A stretch of DNA of 64,000 nt, from positions 372,001 through 436,000 of the forward strand of contig NZ_FOVK01000001.1 of the NCBI RefSeq assembly GCF_900115135.1, in the 5' to 3' direction. The notes under the pieces are model-generated. The model was not told the DNA's origin. It did no database searches and saw only the letters and a list, made by a program, of their open reading frames with translations. The position numbers and the translations under genes are program-made. Origin of the DNA: Proteiniclasticum ruminis (GTDB lineage Bacteria > Bacillota > Clostridia > Clostridiales > Clostridiaceae). Each line of letters opens with the position of its first letter. Positions within the stretch are counted from its first letter, which is position 1. Shown here in pieces: positions 53,187 to 62,721 of the stretch.

Positions 53187-53709
53187 ACTGTTTTCCCAAT
53201 GTATAACAAGCTACGGTTTTAAGATCCTTGATTTTTCCGGTCTCAATTCCATCTTGAAACTCCTCGTCTGTGAGTCGAACAAGGTCAATGAACTCATCAT
53301 CGTCTCCACCGATTTTACCCAAGGTAAGACCTTCTGCTACGAACAGATGTATAAGTTCGTCGCTGTATCCTGGTGAGGTGGCAAAAGCCCCCAGACTTTT
53401 TAGTGTACTGCATTTATATCCTGTCTCTTCCTCTAGTTCTTTCAATGCATTTTCATAGGGAGTGAGATCCTTCTCCAGTTTACCTGCAGGAAGCTCCAAA
53501 TAGGCTTCTTCCATAGGTTTTCTAAACTGCTTCACCAGAAGAATTCTGCCTTCTTCATCTCTAGCCAGTATACAGACTCCTCCAGGATGTCTGACGATTT
53601 CCCTGAAAGCGCTCTTCCCATCAATCAGTTCTACCTGATGGGTTTCAAGGGAAATAATTTTTCCGCTGTATAATTCCTCTTTTGAAATTGTGTCTTCTCG
53701 AAACAACAT
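53164..53709 (-). CDS. nudF: NUDIX hydrolase, ADP-ribose pyrophosphatase type
   Basis: 181 residues. The Nudix box runs G-x5-E-x7-KELEEETGY (about 96-118), with Lys in place of the usual Arg before Glu but all metal-binding Glu present; a PAGKLE stretch precedes it, as in ADP-ribose hydrolases. It probably splits ADP-ribose into AMP and ribose 5-phosphate, which fits with the nucleoside genes downstream. ATG with AAGGAG upstream. Confidence 0.9.
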   Translation of the reverse strand: MLFREDTISKEELYSGKIISLETHQVELIDGKSAFREIVRHPGGVCILARDEEGRILLVKQFRKPMEEAYLELPAGKLEKDLTPYENALKELEEETGYKCSTLKSLGAFATSPGYSDELIHLFVAEGLTLGKIGGDDDEFIDLVRLTDEEFQDGIETGKIKDLKTVACYTLGKQYEAKLSE

Positions 53710-53739
53710 TTGTAACTCCTTATCTTCAGTGATAGAAAA

Positions 53740-53764
53740 AGACCCTGGGAGTTATCCGGGGTCT
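53740..53764 (-). terminator. Terminator between spo0A and nudF
   Basis: Minus-strand stem agaccccgg / cccagggtct (near-perfect, 10 bp) followed by tttttct. It lies 130 bases after the spo0A stop and 30 bases before the nudF start, so it may end spo0A transcripts or attenuate entry into nudF. Confidence 0.75.
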
Positions 53765-53893
53765 CAAAACGGTTGTCAGCAGTGTCTGCTGCACTTCTAT
53801 TCTACTACAAAACGCTCATAATGATAAGTATCTCCAGGGAGCACCACGAAAATATTATGTAAAGTTATAATATTATTCACAATTACTGGAGCT

Positions 53894-54694
53894 TTATTCT
53901 TCAGCTTGTCCTTTTTCCAGTCGGAACTTGTCGCTGATCAGCGCAATAAATTCTGAATTCGTCGGTTTCCCTTTTTCGAAATTCACTGTAAATCCCTGGA
54001 TCTTATTCAGATTCTCAAGCTGTCCCTTATTCCAGGATACCTCGATGGAATGTCTGATGGCACGTTCCACACGGGATGAAGTGGTATTGAACTTTGCAGC
54101 GATATTCGGATAAAGTTCTTTGGTCACTGCAGACAAGAGTTCTACATTGTCTATCACTTCAATGATGGCTTCTCTTAGATAGCTGTATCCTTTGATATGA
54201 GGCAGTATGCCTGCTTCCTGTAAAATGGAGGAAAGCTCCGTCGCAAGATCCTTTTTCTCCATACCATCTTCCTGAAAATCGGCGGATTTCATATCCTGTG
54301 ATTTCATGATCCCGTCCTGGGATTCATGAAAATAACTTTTGATTCTTTTTTTGATTTGCTTCAGGTCAATCCCTTTCACCATGTAATAATCCGCTCCAAG
54401 GGTAATGGCGGTATTTGTGACTTTATCATGGGAGATGGCGGAATAGACAATGATGACAGGTCTGTCTTCCATATTCTTCAAGGATTCCAAAACACCAAGC
54501 CCGTCAAGCTCAGGCATGATGATATCCAAAAGAAGCACGTCAGGCTTTTTCTGCTGCATGATTTCCAATGTTTCTATACCATTTTTCGCAACCCCTACCA
54601 CAAGTAGTTCCGGGTCATTACTTAAGAACTCATTCAGTAGAGCACTCATATCCGCATTGTCATCTGCTATGAGTATTTTAATCAATTTTTTCAT
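53894..54694 (-). CDS. spo0A: Response regulator Spo0A
   Basis: 266 residues. Receiver domain with acidic Asp11-Asp12, phosphorylation site Asp57 (LLLDIIMPELDG), Ser85 and Lys107; then a Met/Lys-rich linker and the Spo0A DNA-binding domain (about 150-260; RVERAIRHSIEVSWNKG and NSEFIALISDKFRLE). It is the master regulator of sporulation and stationary-phase genes in Clostridia and Bacilli. Own promoter and GAGGTG ribosome site. The usual partner spoIVB is absent from between recN and spo0A, so its role here may not be endospore formation. Confidence 0.96.
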   Translation of the reverse strand: MKKLIKILIADDNADMSALLNEFLSNDPELLVVGVAKNGIETLEIMQQKKPDVLLLDIIMPELDGLGVLESLKNMEDRPVIIVYSAISHDKVTNTAITLGADYYMVKGIDLKQIKKRIKSYFHESQDGIMKSQDMKSADFQEDGMEKKDLATELSSILQEAGILPHIKGYSYLREAIIEVIDNVELLSAVTKELYPNIAAKFNTTSSRVERAIRHSIEVSWNKGQLENLNKIQGFTVNFEKGKPTNSEFIALISDKFRLEKGQAEE

Positions 54695-54736
54695 AGTTCA
54701 CCTCTTTAATCCTTGAGATTCGTGTATTCTAAACAA

Positions 54737-54764
54737 ATTATACTTCACAACGCATCGTTTTCAA
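54737..54764 (-). promoter_or_regulatory. spo0A promoter
   Basis: TTGAAA (54759-54764), 16-base spacer, TATAAT (54737-54742) on the minus strand, 43 bases before spo0A; the -35 lies at the very end of recN. No perfect 0A box (TGTCGAA) was seen nearby. Confidence 0.65.
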
Positions 54765-56440
54765 AGAAAATACTTTTTCTTCAGTATTTCTGTTTTATCG
54801 ATGGTGTCTTCTGCATTTTTGAGCTGTGGATCTGATATTTTAGAACCGCCAATCATTTTTGCAAGCTCCATGGTTTTTCCCTGAAGATTCAGTTTTTCCA
54901 CTCTGGTGAATGTTCTCTTCTTTTCTTCATGTTTGGACACCACCAGATGATGATCCGAAAACGCTGCAATCTGAGGAAGATGTGTTACACAGAAGACCTG
55001 GAATCTCTTGGACAATGAATACATTTTTTCTCCAACGGCCTCTGCGATTCGACCGCTGATTCCCGTGTCAATTTCATCAAAAATAACAGATGGAGTCTTA
55101 TCCTTCTCCATAAATGCAACTTTCATGGCCAGCATGATTCTTGAGAGTTCTCCTCCGGAAACAATCTTTTCCAGTGCTTTCTTGGGTTCACCAATATTGG
55201 TGGAAATGAGAAAACTCACATCGTCGGTTCCATACTCATGGATTTCCTCTGTCTCCACAACGGAAACGGCGAACTCCGCCTTTTCCAGTCCAATGAACTT
55301 CAGTTCCTCATTGATCTTTTTTGAGAGAGCTTTCCCTCCTGTGAGCCTTTTGTCATGGAGTTCTTTTCCAGCCATATAAAGCATTTTTTTCTGTGCATCG
55401 ATCTCTTTACGGGTTTTGAGAATAATCTCATCCGCATCTTTCAGTTCCTCATATTCCTGTCTGATTTTCTCATAATGCCGAAGAACCTCTTCGATGGTTT
55501 CTCCATATTTCTTTTTATAAGTGCTGTATACATATAATCTTTCATTGATTGTATTAAGTTCATCCTGATCATAATAAACGATTTCACGGAATCCAGCGAT
55601 ATCACGGTACGCTTCCTGTAATGAATAATAGGCATTTTCCAGATTGTCCAAGGGAGCTACTGCTTTTTCAAAATGCTTCACAATGCTCTTGAGGCTCTGT
55701 ATTGCTGAGGTCAGGGATTCCAGCACACCATTCTCATTATCCATCAGTTCATAGGCTTTCGTAAGACCCGTTGAGATCTTTTCTGCATGGCTGAGCATGG
55801 AAAACTTTTCCATCAGCTCTTTCTCTTCATGAAGATTGAGCTTTCCTTTTTCCAGGTCTTCAATCTGAAACTTCAGATAATCCATGAGTTTTTCTCTGTC
55901 TCTGCTTCCCATGAGCTTTGAAAGCCTGTCCTTTAGTCCCTGCAGTTTATGAAACTCGTCCAAATACCTTCTATACACAGGTTCTTTTTCCAGATCAATA
56001 AAACTGTCCAGATAGGACAGATGTTTTGACACATCGAGTAGATTCTGATTGTTGTGCTGACCATGAATGTCCAAAAGTTCTTTTCCAACCTCTTTCAGAA
56101 CACTTAGAAGAACCGTTTTCCCATTGATTTTCGCTAGATTTCTGCCTTGCATGAATGTCTCTCTGGAAAACACCACCAAGTCATCATAAGGTATCTCCTG
56201 GGCTTCAAGAAGCTCCTTCATCCCGTCATCCAGGGTGAATACAGCCTCGACAAATGTCCTGTCCGAACCCGTCCTAATAAATTCTTTACTGAATTTTTCA
56301 CCAAGCACAAAATTGATCGAATCAATGAGAATGGACTTTCCTGCTCCGGTCTCTCCCGTAAGAATGGTGAATCCTTCCTCAAAATTCAATTCCAGATGAT
56401 CAATGAGCGCAAAATTCTCCACTGTTATTCGTAAGAGCAT
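54761..56440 (-). CDS. recN: DNA repair protein RecN
   Basis: 559 residues, SMC-like: Walker A GETGAGKSILIDSINFVLG near the N-terminus, a long central coiled coil (about 160-360), signature VSGGELSRIMLAMKV and Walker B SVIFDEIDTGISG near the C-terminus, with FCVTHLPQIAAFSDHHLVV. It acts at double-strand breaks. It follows argR by one base. Confidence 0.96.
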   Translation of the reverse strand: MLLRITVENFALIDHLELNFEEGFTILTGETGAGKSILIDSINFVLGEKFSKEFIRTGSDRTFVEAVFTLDDGMKELLEAQEIPYDDLVVFSRETFMQGRNLAKINGKTVLLSVLKEVGKELLDIHGQHNNQNLLDVSKHLSYLDSFIDLEKEPVYRRYLDEFHKLQGLKDRLSKLMGSRDREKLMDYLKFQIEDLEKGKLNLHEEKELMEKFSMLSHAEKISTGLTKAYELMDNENGVLESLTSAIQSLKSIVKHFEKAVAPLDNLENAYYSLQEAYRDIAGFREIVYYDQDELNTINERLYVYSTYKKKYGETIEEVLRHYEKIRQEYEELKDADEIILKTRKEIDAQKKMLYMAGKELHDKRLTGGKALSKKINEELKFIGLEKAEFAVSVVETEEIHEYGTDDVSFLISTNIGEPKKALEKIVSGGELSRIMLAMKVAFMEKDKTPSVIFDEIDTGISGRIAEAVGEKMYSLSKRFQVFCVTHLPQIAAFSDHHLVVSKHEEKKRTFTRVEKLNLQGKTMELAKMIGGSKISDPQLKNAEDTIDKTEILKKKYFL

Positions 56441-56441
56441 G

Positions 56442-56894
56442 TTATCTCCCCACCAGTTCAGAGATCTTCTTTACTATTTCAACAGCCATCTCATTGGATC
56501 TGACCAGCATGAAAATCGTATTATCTCCCGCAATTGTACCCGCGATCTCCGCAAGATCCAGCTGATCTATCGCTTCTGCTGCTGTGGATGCAGCTGCAGT
56601 TATGGTTCTCACCACTACAATCTTATCGATATTCTCTACAGAAATGATTGTGTGGGACAACAGTGTCACAAGTTTTGAGATGGCGTCCTTGCTCTCTTCT
56701 TTATTTGCCACATATTTATATCTTCCCGTGGCGCTGAGCACCTTGATCAGCTGAAGGTTTTTGATGTCTCTTGATACCGTGGCTTGGGTCACATGAAACC
56801 CTTCCCCCCTGAGTTCCTTTGCCAGCTCCTCCTGGGTTTCAATCTCTTTTCTGGAGATGATCTCCAAGATTTTGCTTCGTCTGTCAATTTTCAA
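56442..56894 (-). CDS. argR: Arginine repressor (ArgR/AhrC)
   Basis: 150 residues: winged-helix DNA-binding domain (about 1-70; GFHVTQATVSRDIKNLQLIKV) and arginine-binding hexamer domain (about 80-150; AIDQLDLAEIAGTIAGDNTIF). It controls arginine metabolism; it is found in this recN-linked position in most Firmicutes. Start codon is TTG with GGGGGGAA upstream, overlapping nadK by 11 bases. Confidence 0.96.
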   Translation of the reverse strand: MKIDRRSKILEIISRKEIETQEELAKELRGEGFHVTQATVSRDIKNLQLIKVLSATGRYKYVANKEESKDAISKLVTLLSHTIISVENIDKIVVVRTITAAASTAAEAIDQLDLAEIAGTIAGDNTIFMLVRSNEMAVEIVKKISELVGR

Positions 56895-57735
56895 TATCGT
56901 TCCCCCCTTGTGTATTTATGGCTTTATATAATAATTTTTGTCTTAAAACATGAAAGTAATCATAGCCATCCAGCCTGAGTATTTTGCAGGAGGAAGCAGC
57001 TTTTTGGATTCGAATGACAGAATCCCCAGTGATCCTGAGATTCACCTGTCCATCCATGGACAGGAAGTATTCTTCATTGCTTTTACCAATCTTGAGTGTC
57101 ACAACTTGTTTACTCGATAGAACCAAATCCCGAATACCAAAACTATGCGGACAGATTGCTGTGACTCCTATGGCTTCTACTGTTGGATACATGATGGATC
57201 CGCCAGCAGAAAGATTATATGCGGTGGAACCTGTTGGCGTTGTCAGAATGATACCATCTCCTCTGTAACTGTTGGAGAAGTCCTCATCTACATGAAGCTC
57301 AAAGTGAATGATATTTCCTAATGCACCTTTATGCACCACAGCATCATTCAATGCCACAAAACTTCTGCGCTCTCCACTTTCCATTCGCAGTGTAGCCTCC
57401 AGCATCATTCGGTCCTCAATGGAATACTTGCTTTCTTCAATCTGGAGCAGACTGGATTTCAGTTCATTTAGCTCTGTCCCGGTTAAAAACCCAAGATTCC
57501 CGATGTTCACCCCAAATAGAGGAAGATCTTTTCCATAGGCCAGTCTTGCAGCAGACAGAAACGTACCGTCTCCACCAAGAACCAAAAGAAGATCCAACCC
57601 CAAAGGAAGGTGATTCTCTGTCACAGAAAATACCTCTATTTGAGGCAGTGTGTCCCGTATGATATTTTTTGTTTCCTCAAGGTACTTCCCCTCAGGATCT
57701 TTTTCCTCATTGCTGTAGATACCAATCTTTTGCAT
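56884..57735 (-). CDS. nadK: NAD kinase
   Basis: 283 residues. LLVLGGDGTFLSAAR contains the GGDGT ATP motif, GNLGFLTG the NAD-contacting loop, and DGIILTTPTGSTAYNLSAGG the conserved diacylglycerol-kinase-like segment. It phosphorylates NAD to NADP. RBS AGGGGG before the ATG; coupled to argR. Confidence 0.95.
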   Translation of the reverse strand: MQKIGIYSNEEKDPEGKYLEETKNIIRDTLPQIEVFSVTENHLPLGLDLLLVLGGDGTFLSAARLAYGKDLPLFGVNIGNLGFLTGTELNELKSSLLQIEESKYSIEDRMMLEATLRMESGERRSFVALNDAVVHKGALGNIIHFELHVDEDFSNSYRGDGIILTTPTGSTAYNLSAGGSIMYPTVEAIGVTAICPHSFGIRDLVLSSKQVVTLKIGKSNEEYFLSMDGQVNLRITGDSVIRIQKAASSCKILRLDGYDYFHVLRQKLLYKAINTQGGNDIEN

Positions 57736-57757
57736 GTAAGTCCCCCTACCCTAGAAT

Positions 57758-58561
57758 TTACAGAGTATGTGCTCTTTCAACCAGACTTTCTACGTACGAA
57801 GGTGAGATTCCTTCTCCTCCCCGATCCTTTTTACCAAAATAGATGAGAAACTCAATATTTCCTTCCGGGCCTCTAATAGGTGAAAAATCCAGCCCATATA
57901 CATAGAGCCCCTGTTCTTTCACAAAATCAAGAATGGCCGTTAGTACTTCCATATGCGTTGATTTTTTCTTGATGACGCCTTTTTTCTCCACTTTATCTCT
58001 TCCAGCTTCAAACTGAGGCTTAATCAGCGCTACCATTTCTCCTGATTCTGTCATAAGTTCCATTGCTTTGGGAATGATTTTTGTGATGGAGATGAAGGAC
58101 ACATCTGTTGCTGAAAAATCAATCCAGTCCTCAATTTCTTCCCTAGTGGCGTATCTGAAATTCAGTCTCTCAAGACATACCACTCGCTCATCCGTTCTAA
58201 GCTTCCAGGCAAACTGCCCGTAGCCCACATCAACGGAGTACACTTTTTTCGCTCCATTTTGAAGCATCACATCCGTGAATCCTCCTGTAGAAGCGCCAAT
58301 ATCAAGGCAGGTCTTCTCATTTATATCAATGCTGAAGACTTCCAAAGCCTTTGCCAGTTTATATCCGCCCCTGGAAACGTAGGGCATCTTCGTGCCCCGG
58401 TCTTCAATATTTGCAGTTCTCAATATTTTGGTGCCTGGCTTATCCGACTTCTGATCGTCCACATATATTTTGCCTGCCATGATCTGTGCTCTTGCTTTTT
58501 CCCGGCTTTCATAAAAGCCCAGCTCAACAAGCAGCACGTCCAGTCTCTCTTTATCACTCAT
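57758..58561 (-). CDS. tlyA: TlyA-family rRNA methyltransferase (S4 domain plus FtsJ-like)
   Basis: 267 residues. N-terminal S4 RNA-binding domain (about 4-65, ERLDVLLVELGFYESREKARAQI) and a SAM-dependent methyltransferase domain (CLDIGASTGGFTDVMLQNGAK, DVSFISI, LIKPQFEAGR). Relatives methylate ribose 2'-OH of 16S and 23S rRNA; older annotations call them hemolysins. Start ATG 58561 has AGGAG six bases upstream and overlaps dxs by 8 bases. Confidence 0.92.
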   Translation of the reverse strand: MSDKERLDVLLVELGFYESREKARAQIMAGKIYVDDQKSDKPGTKILRTANIEDRGTKMPYVSRGGYKLAKALEVFSIDINEKTCLDIGASTGGFTDVMLQNGAKKVYSVDVGYGQFAWKLRTDERVVCLERLNFRYATREEIEDWIDFSATDVSFISITKIIPKAMELMTESGEMVALIKPQFEAGRDKVEKKGVIKKKSTHMEVLTAILDFVKEQGLYVYGLDFSPIRGPEGNIEFLIYFGKKDRGGEGISPSYVESLVERAHTL

Positions 58562-60428
58562 TTTTTTCTCCTGTAAATGCAAGAATTCTATTAGACAGCT
58601 CCTCATATCCTAATCCATGTACTTCATACAGCTTCTCTACACTGCCCTGTTCCACAAACTGATCTCTGAATCCAAAGGTAAGTACATTTCCAGCCATAAA
58701 ATGTCCCATGGCACTTTCAAGGATCATGGATCCAAATCCACCATGAACCATGTTGTCCTCCATCGTAATGATTTTATAGCCCTTGTCCAGATGGCTCCTG
58801 ATGAGTTCATGATCTACAGGTTTAATGAACACACCATTCACAACTCCATAAAAGACTCCTTGTTCCTCCAGTTTTTCAGAAAGGATCATTGCTCTTGCAA
58901 CCATCTTGCCTGTAGCATAAATAAACCCGTCTCTGCCTTCTTTGAGCACCTCAAACTTTCCTGGCTCAAAATTTTTCAGAGGTGGAAGATCTATCCCTTT
59001 CTCATCGCCTCCCCTTGGATAACGAATGGCCAGAGGGCCATTAAATGTTTCCGAAAAGTAGAGGATCTGCCGCAGCTCTTCCATAGACTTGGGAGCCATA
59101 ATCGTCAGATTGGGCACTGGTGTCAAGAAAGACAGATCAAGGATTCCCTGATGAGTCTCCCCATCATCTCCTACCAATCCAGCACGGTCAATACATAGCG
59201 TTACTGGCAGTTTCTGAAGACACACATCATGAATCACCTGATCGTAGGCTCTCTGAAGAAAAGTGGAGTAGAGCGCAACATACGGCTTCATCCCACCGAC
59301 CGCAAGACCTGCTGACAAGGTGACTGCATGCTGCTCTGCAATGCCCACATCAAACAACCTATTGGGATAGAGATCCCTGAATCCTCCAAGGCCGGTTCCG
59401 TCAGGCATCGCTGCCACCACAGCTACAATTCTCTTATTATTTCTGGCCATTTCGACCAATGTGTTTCCGAACATTTTAGAGTAATTGAGACTTGCCGAAT
59501 CCTTTGCTTTTCCATTTTCTTTATTGAAAGGTGGTGTGCCATGGAACTTATCCGGTCTTTGCTCGCTGGAATGGTATCCTTTTCCCTTTTTCGTCAGCAC
59601 ATGAACCAGTTTGGGACCTTTAATCTCTTTTGCGATCTTCAGAAGTTTCGACACTTCTCTGATATTATGTCCGTCCACTGGTCCGAGATACGTGAGTCCC
59701 ATATTCTCAAACAGCATATCGGGGAGAAGCATCGATTTAATGCCCTCCTTCACTTTATCCATAGAGCGGTTGATGCTCTTTCCAAGAGGCATTTTTTCAA
59801 CAATGACCTGCACCTCTTTTTTCGCACGTTCGTAGTTTGGAAAAGCCCTGAGCTGACTGAGATACGTGCTGATACCACCAACATTGGGAGAGATACTCAT
59901 CTGATTGTCATTGAGCACAACGATGAGATCTGTCTTCTTGTCTCCCACATCATTCAGCGCTTCCAAGGCCATTCCACCAGTTAGCGCACCATCTCCGATG
60001 ACGGCTACCACTTGGAAATCCTCTTGCATCAGGTCTCTGGCTCTTGCGATACCCAAGGCCGCACTGACAGATGTGGAGGAATGTCCTGTATCAAATACAT
60101 CGTACTTGCTCTCTTCCCTTTTGGGAAATCCGCTGAGGCCTCCAAACTGTCTAAGACTATGAAACTCACCTTTTCTTCCGGTGAGGATTTTATGCACATA
60201 ACTCTGATGTCCTACATCATAGATGATTTTATCTTTTTCCAGATCAAACACATTGAACAGACTGATTGTGAGTTCAACTACCCCTAGATTGGGCGCAAGA
60301 TGCCCACCGGTCTTCGAAACGGATTCCACTAAAAATGTTCTGATTTCATGGGAAAGGTCGCGTAGTTCTTCCAGAGTTAATTTTTTAATGTCTTCCGGTC
60401 CAGTATACCTGTCATCCAGTATACCCAT
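58554..60428 (-). CDS. dxs: 1-deoxy-D-xylulose-5-phosphate synthase
   Basis: 624 residues. GGHLAPNLGVVELT, thiamine-diphosphate motif GDGALTGGMALEALN and the C-terminal transketolase-like halves (GIAEQHAVTLSAGLA, RYPRGG) identify Dxs, first enzyme of the MEP isoprenoid pathway. The frame extends 60 codons upstream through the end of ispA, but the ATG at 60428 has GGAGGGG upstream and gives the family N-terminus. Confidence 0.96.
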   Translation of the reverse strand: MGILDDRYTGPEDIKKLTLEELRDLSHEIRTFLVESVSKTGGHLAPNLGVVELTISLFNVFDLEKDKIIYDVGHQSYVHKILTGRKGEFHSLRQFGGLSGFPKREESKYDVFDTGHSSTSVSAALGIARARDLMQEDFQVVAVIGDGALTGGMALEALNDVGDKKTDLIVVLNDNQMSISPNVGGISTYLSQLRAFPNYERAKKEVQVIVEKMPLGKSINRSMDKVKEGIKSMLLPDMLFENMGLTYLGPVDGHNIREVSKLLKIAKEIKGPKLVHVLTKKGKGYHSSEQRPDKFHGTPPFNKENGKAKDSASLNYSKMFGNTLVEMARNNKRIVAVVAAMPDGTGLGGFRDLYPNRLFDVGIAEQHAVTLSAGLAVGGMKPYVALYSTFLQRAYDQVIHDVCLQKLPVTLCIDRAGLVGDDGETHQGILDLSFLTPVPNLTIMAPKSMEELRQILYFSETFNGPLAIRYPRGGDEKGIDLPPLKNFEPGKFEVLKEGRDGFIYATGKMVARAMILSEKLEEQGVFYGVVNGVFIKPVDHELIRSHLDKGYKIITMEDNMVHGGFGSMILESAMGHFMAGNVLTFGFRDQFVEQGSVEKLYEVHGLGYEELSNRILAFTGEKNE

Positions 60429-60441
60429 ATACTTACCCCTC

Positions 60442-61299
60442 CTAATAGGTTCTCTCCATGAGGCTCTTTGTGAGTTCCTCCAGCTTAGTCGTATCACGGC
60501 GAAGTTTTGAAAGCGCGGCAAGGCATGCCTCAGTGGCTTCTTTTGCCATATCTCTACTTTTATCCACGCCAAACAGTCCCACATATGTGGTTTTATTGGA
60601 CTTCTCATCTTTTCCGACTGATTTCCCTAACACCTCTCTGGTTGAAGTCACATCAAGAATGTCATCCTGAATCTGAAAGGCCAGTCCTAGGTTTCCCGCA
60701 TACTCTTCCAGAAGTTTTATTTCTTCTGCCTTAGCACCTGCATAGACTGCAGGTGCGCAAACCGCCGCTGTAATCAGTGCACCGGTCTTTTTATGGTGAC
60801 AGAGCCTCAGTTCATCGAAGGTGGCGGGGTGTGTTTCGTGATGAAGATCCATTACTTGACCTAAGATCATGCCATTTCTTCCTGAACACCTGGAAATATA
60901 AAGGGCAGCCCTTGCGCCCGGCTCCCCGTGTACTGCATAGCACTCCAAAAGCACCGTGAAGGCTTCATTGAGCAGCGCATCTCCTGCAAGAATTGCATTC
61001 GCTTCTCCAAACACTTTATGACTGGTCAGCTTCCCCCTTCGGTAGTCATCGTTGTCCATGGCAGGCAAATCATCATGAATCAGAGAATAAGTATGGATCA
61101 TTTCCATGGCTAGTGCCATGGGAATGAGATCCTCTTTGCTCTTTCCAAACAGTTCTCCTGTGAGAAGACAAAGAACCGGACGGAGTCTTTTCCCTCCTAT
61201 GGACATACTGTATGTCATGGCTTTTGTTATTGTATTATCCGGCAACCGCCTGAAATAATTCAGAATCTCTGTATCCATCAGATTCTTCAGTTCTATCAT
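60442..61299 (-). CDS. ispA: Polyprenyl (farnesyl/geranyl) diphosphate synthase IspA
   Basis: 285 residues. First Asp-rich motif LIHDDLPAMDNDD and second IQDDILD, plus GGKRLRP and KTGALI, define a short-chain trans-prenyltransferase; chain length (C15 or C20) cannot be fixed by eye. The ATG at 61299 is preferred to the TTG two codons upstream because GGAG lies eight bases before it. Immediately follows xseB, and precedes dxs as in many bacteria. Confidence 0.95.
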   Translation of the reverse strand: MIELKNLMDTEILNYFRRLPDNTITKAMTYSMSIGGKRLRPVLCLLTGELFGKSKEDLIPMALAMEMIHTYSLIHDDLPAMDNDDYRRGKLTSHKVFGEANAILAGDALLNEAFTVLLECYAVHGEPGARAALYISRCSGRNGMILGQVMDLHHETHPATFDELRLCHHKKTGALITAAVCAPAVYAGAKAEEIKLLEEYAGNLGLAFQIQDDILDVTSTREVLGKSVGKDEKSNKTTYVGLFGVDKSRDMAKEATEACLAALSKLRRDTTKLEELTKSLMERTY

Positions 61300-61301
61300 C
61301 T

Positions 61302-61508
61302 TCAAAACTCCGTTTCTTCATCACTTTGTATCATTTTGACTTTGGCTTCTGCCTTTTCTAGAATCTGCAGCAGTTCCTTGGTCAGAGAAACACCTTCTTC
61401 GTATTTCTTCATCGATTCCTCAACAGAAAGCTCCCCGCTTTCCAGTTCATTGAGTACTTCTTCCAGCTGTTCAGTCAGCTCTTTATAATTTTTCACTTTC
61501 TTCGCCAT
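61302..61508 (-). CDS. xseB: Exodeoxyribonuclease VII small subunit
   Basis: 68 residues with the XseB pattern EQLEEVLNELESGELSVEESMKKYEEGVSL, a helical hairpin that caps XseA. The ATG at 61508 follows GGAGG by nine bases and overlaps the end of xseA by 26 bases. Confidence 0.95.
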   Translation of the reverse strand: MAKKVKNYKELTEQLEEVLNELESGELSVEESMKKYEEGVSLTKELLQILEKAEAKVKMIQSDEETEF

Positions 61509-62700
61509 ATACACGAACCTCCATCTTGACTTCCCCATCTTTCATCTTCACCGTAAGTGCTTTCAATGTTTTCAGCTCTGCTACGCTTCGAATGAGATGG
61601 TTCTTCTGATCAAATATCAATGCATACCCTTTATCCAGGATATTAAGAGGATTATGGGCTTGGAGCAGACTATAGAAAGACTCCAGTCTTTCCCGCTCTC
61701 GTCCCATCCTCTGCATAATTATACCATCTAAACGGTTTCTTTTCTGTTCTATATCCAAATAACTGTTCGCAAGAATTGTGTTTGGATGACTTTTCTGAAG
61801 CCGTCCCTGAAATGAACTGAATACCGTTTTTTCGTGACGGATCCTGGACAAATATGCCATCTCAAGTCTTGCGCGTCTTTCCTTCAAAGAACGTAGAGCT
61901 TCCGAAAGAGATGGAATGACAATTTCAGCAGCCTGGGATGGTGTAGCTCCACGATAATCCGCAACAAAATCTGCAATGGTAAAATCCACTTCATGACCGA
62001 TTCCTGTAACAACTGGAATCTTGGAAGCGGCAATTGCATAGGCAAGGGTTAAATCATTAAAGCAAGAAAGATCTTCAAAAGAACCTCCTCCTCTTGCCAG
62101 AATGATCACATCCACATCTTTTCTCTTGTTCACTGCTTGAAGCGTTTCCAGCAGTGCTCCTCTTGCGGCATCTCCTTGCACAAGCGTTGGGAAAATCAGA
62201 AGCTCCACAGTGCTGTTTCTTCTTCTTGATACATTGATGATGTCCTGCACTGCTGCTCCGGTGCCAGATGTGATCACCGCAACTTTCTCGGGATACGCAG
62301 GCAGCCCTTTTTTTATTTCAGCACGAAAAAGCCCCTCTTTCTGGAGCTTTTCTTTGTTTTCCTCAAATTCTTGGTAAATTTCACCCAGACCTATCTCTTC
62401 CAGTTTATTCACGTAGAGCTGATACGTCCCTTCCTTCGCATAAACGCTGACGCGTCCGCTGAGAAGCGCTTTCATCCCGTCTTTTGGATGTTTCTTCATT
62501 GATGAAGCATCTTGACGGAACATCACACAGTTCACCTTTGCATGCTCATCTTTGAGCGAAAAATACAGATGTCCAGAACTGTGTGCTTTAAAATTGGATA
62601 TCTCACCGAGGACGGTGAGATTGTTTAAGATAAAATCATGATCAAAATTTCTTTTGATATAGGCGTTGAGATCTGTCACACTCATGGTTTTCAGTTTCAT
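61483..62700 (-). CDS. xseA: Exodeoxyribonuclease VII large subunit
   Basis: About 405 residues. OB-fold N-terminus (FILNNLTVLGEISNFKAHSSGHLYFSLKD) and the nuclease domain with VITSGTGAAVQDIINVSRRRN, DVIILARGGGSFEDLSCFND and VVTGIGHEVDFTIADFVADYRGATPSQAAE. It degrades single-stranded DNA with XseB. The ATG at 62700 lies five bases after GGAGG; a start four codons earlier includes that site. Confidence 0.95.
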   Translation of the reverse strand: MKLKTMSVTDLNAYIKRNFDHDFILNNLTVLGEISNFKAHSSGHLYFSLKDEHAKVNCVMFRQDASSMKKHPKDGMKALLSGRVSVYAKEGTYQLYVNKLEEIGLGEIYQEFEENKEKLQKEGLFRAEIKKGLPAYPEKVAVITSGTGAAVQDIINVSRRRNSTVELLIFPTLVQGDAARGALLETLQAVNKRKDVDVIILARGGGSFEDLSCFNDLTLAYAIAASKIPVVTGIGHEVDFTIADFVADYRGATPSQAAEIVIPSLSEALRSLKERRARLEMAYLSRIRHEKTVFSSFQGRLQKSHPNTILANSYLDIEQKRNRLDGIIMQRMGRERERLESFYSLLQAHNPLNILDKGYALIFDQKNHLIRSVAELKTLKALTVKMKDGEVKMEVRVYGEESEKL

Positions 62701-62721
62701 CGCATCCTCCATGGAGACATC

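Noticed and set aside
53894-54694. Spo0A taken as proof of endospore formation
   Set aside because: Spo0A occurs in non-sporulating relatives, and spoIVB is absent from its usual place, so I limit the claim to a Spo0A regulator.
59328-59984. 218-codon plus-strand frame opposite dxs
   Set aside because: Long only because dxs codon use keeps the opposite strand open; no family features.
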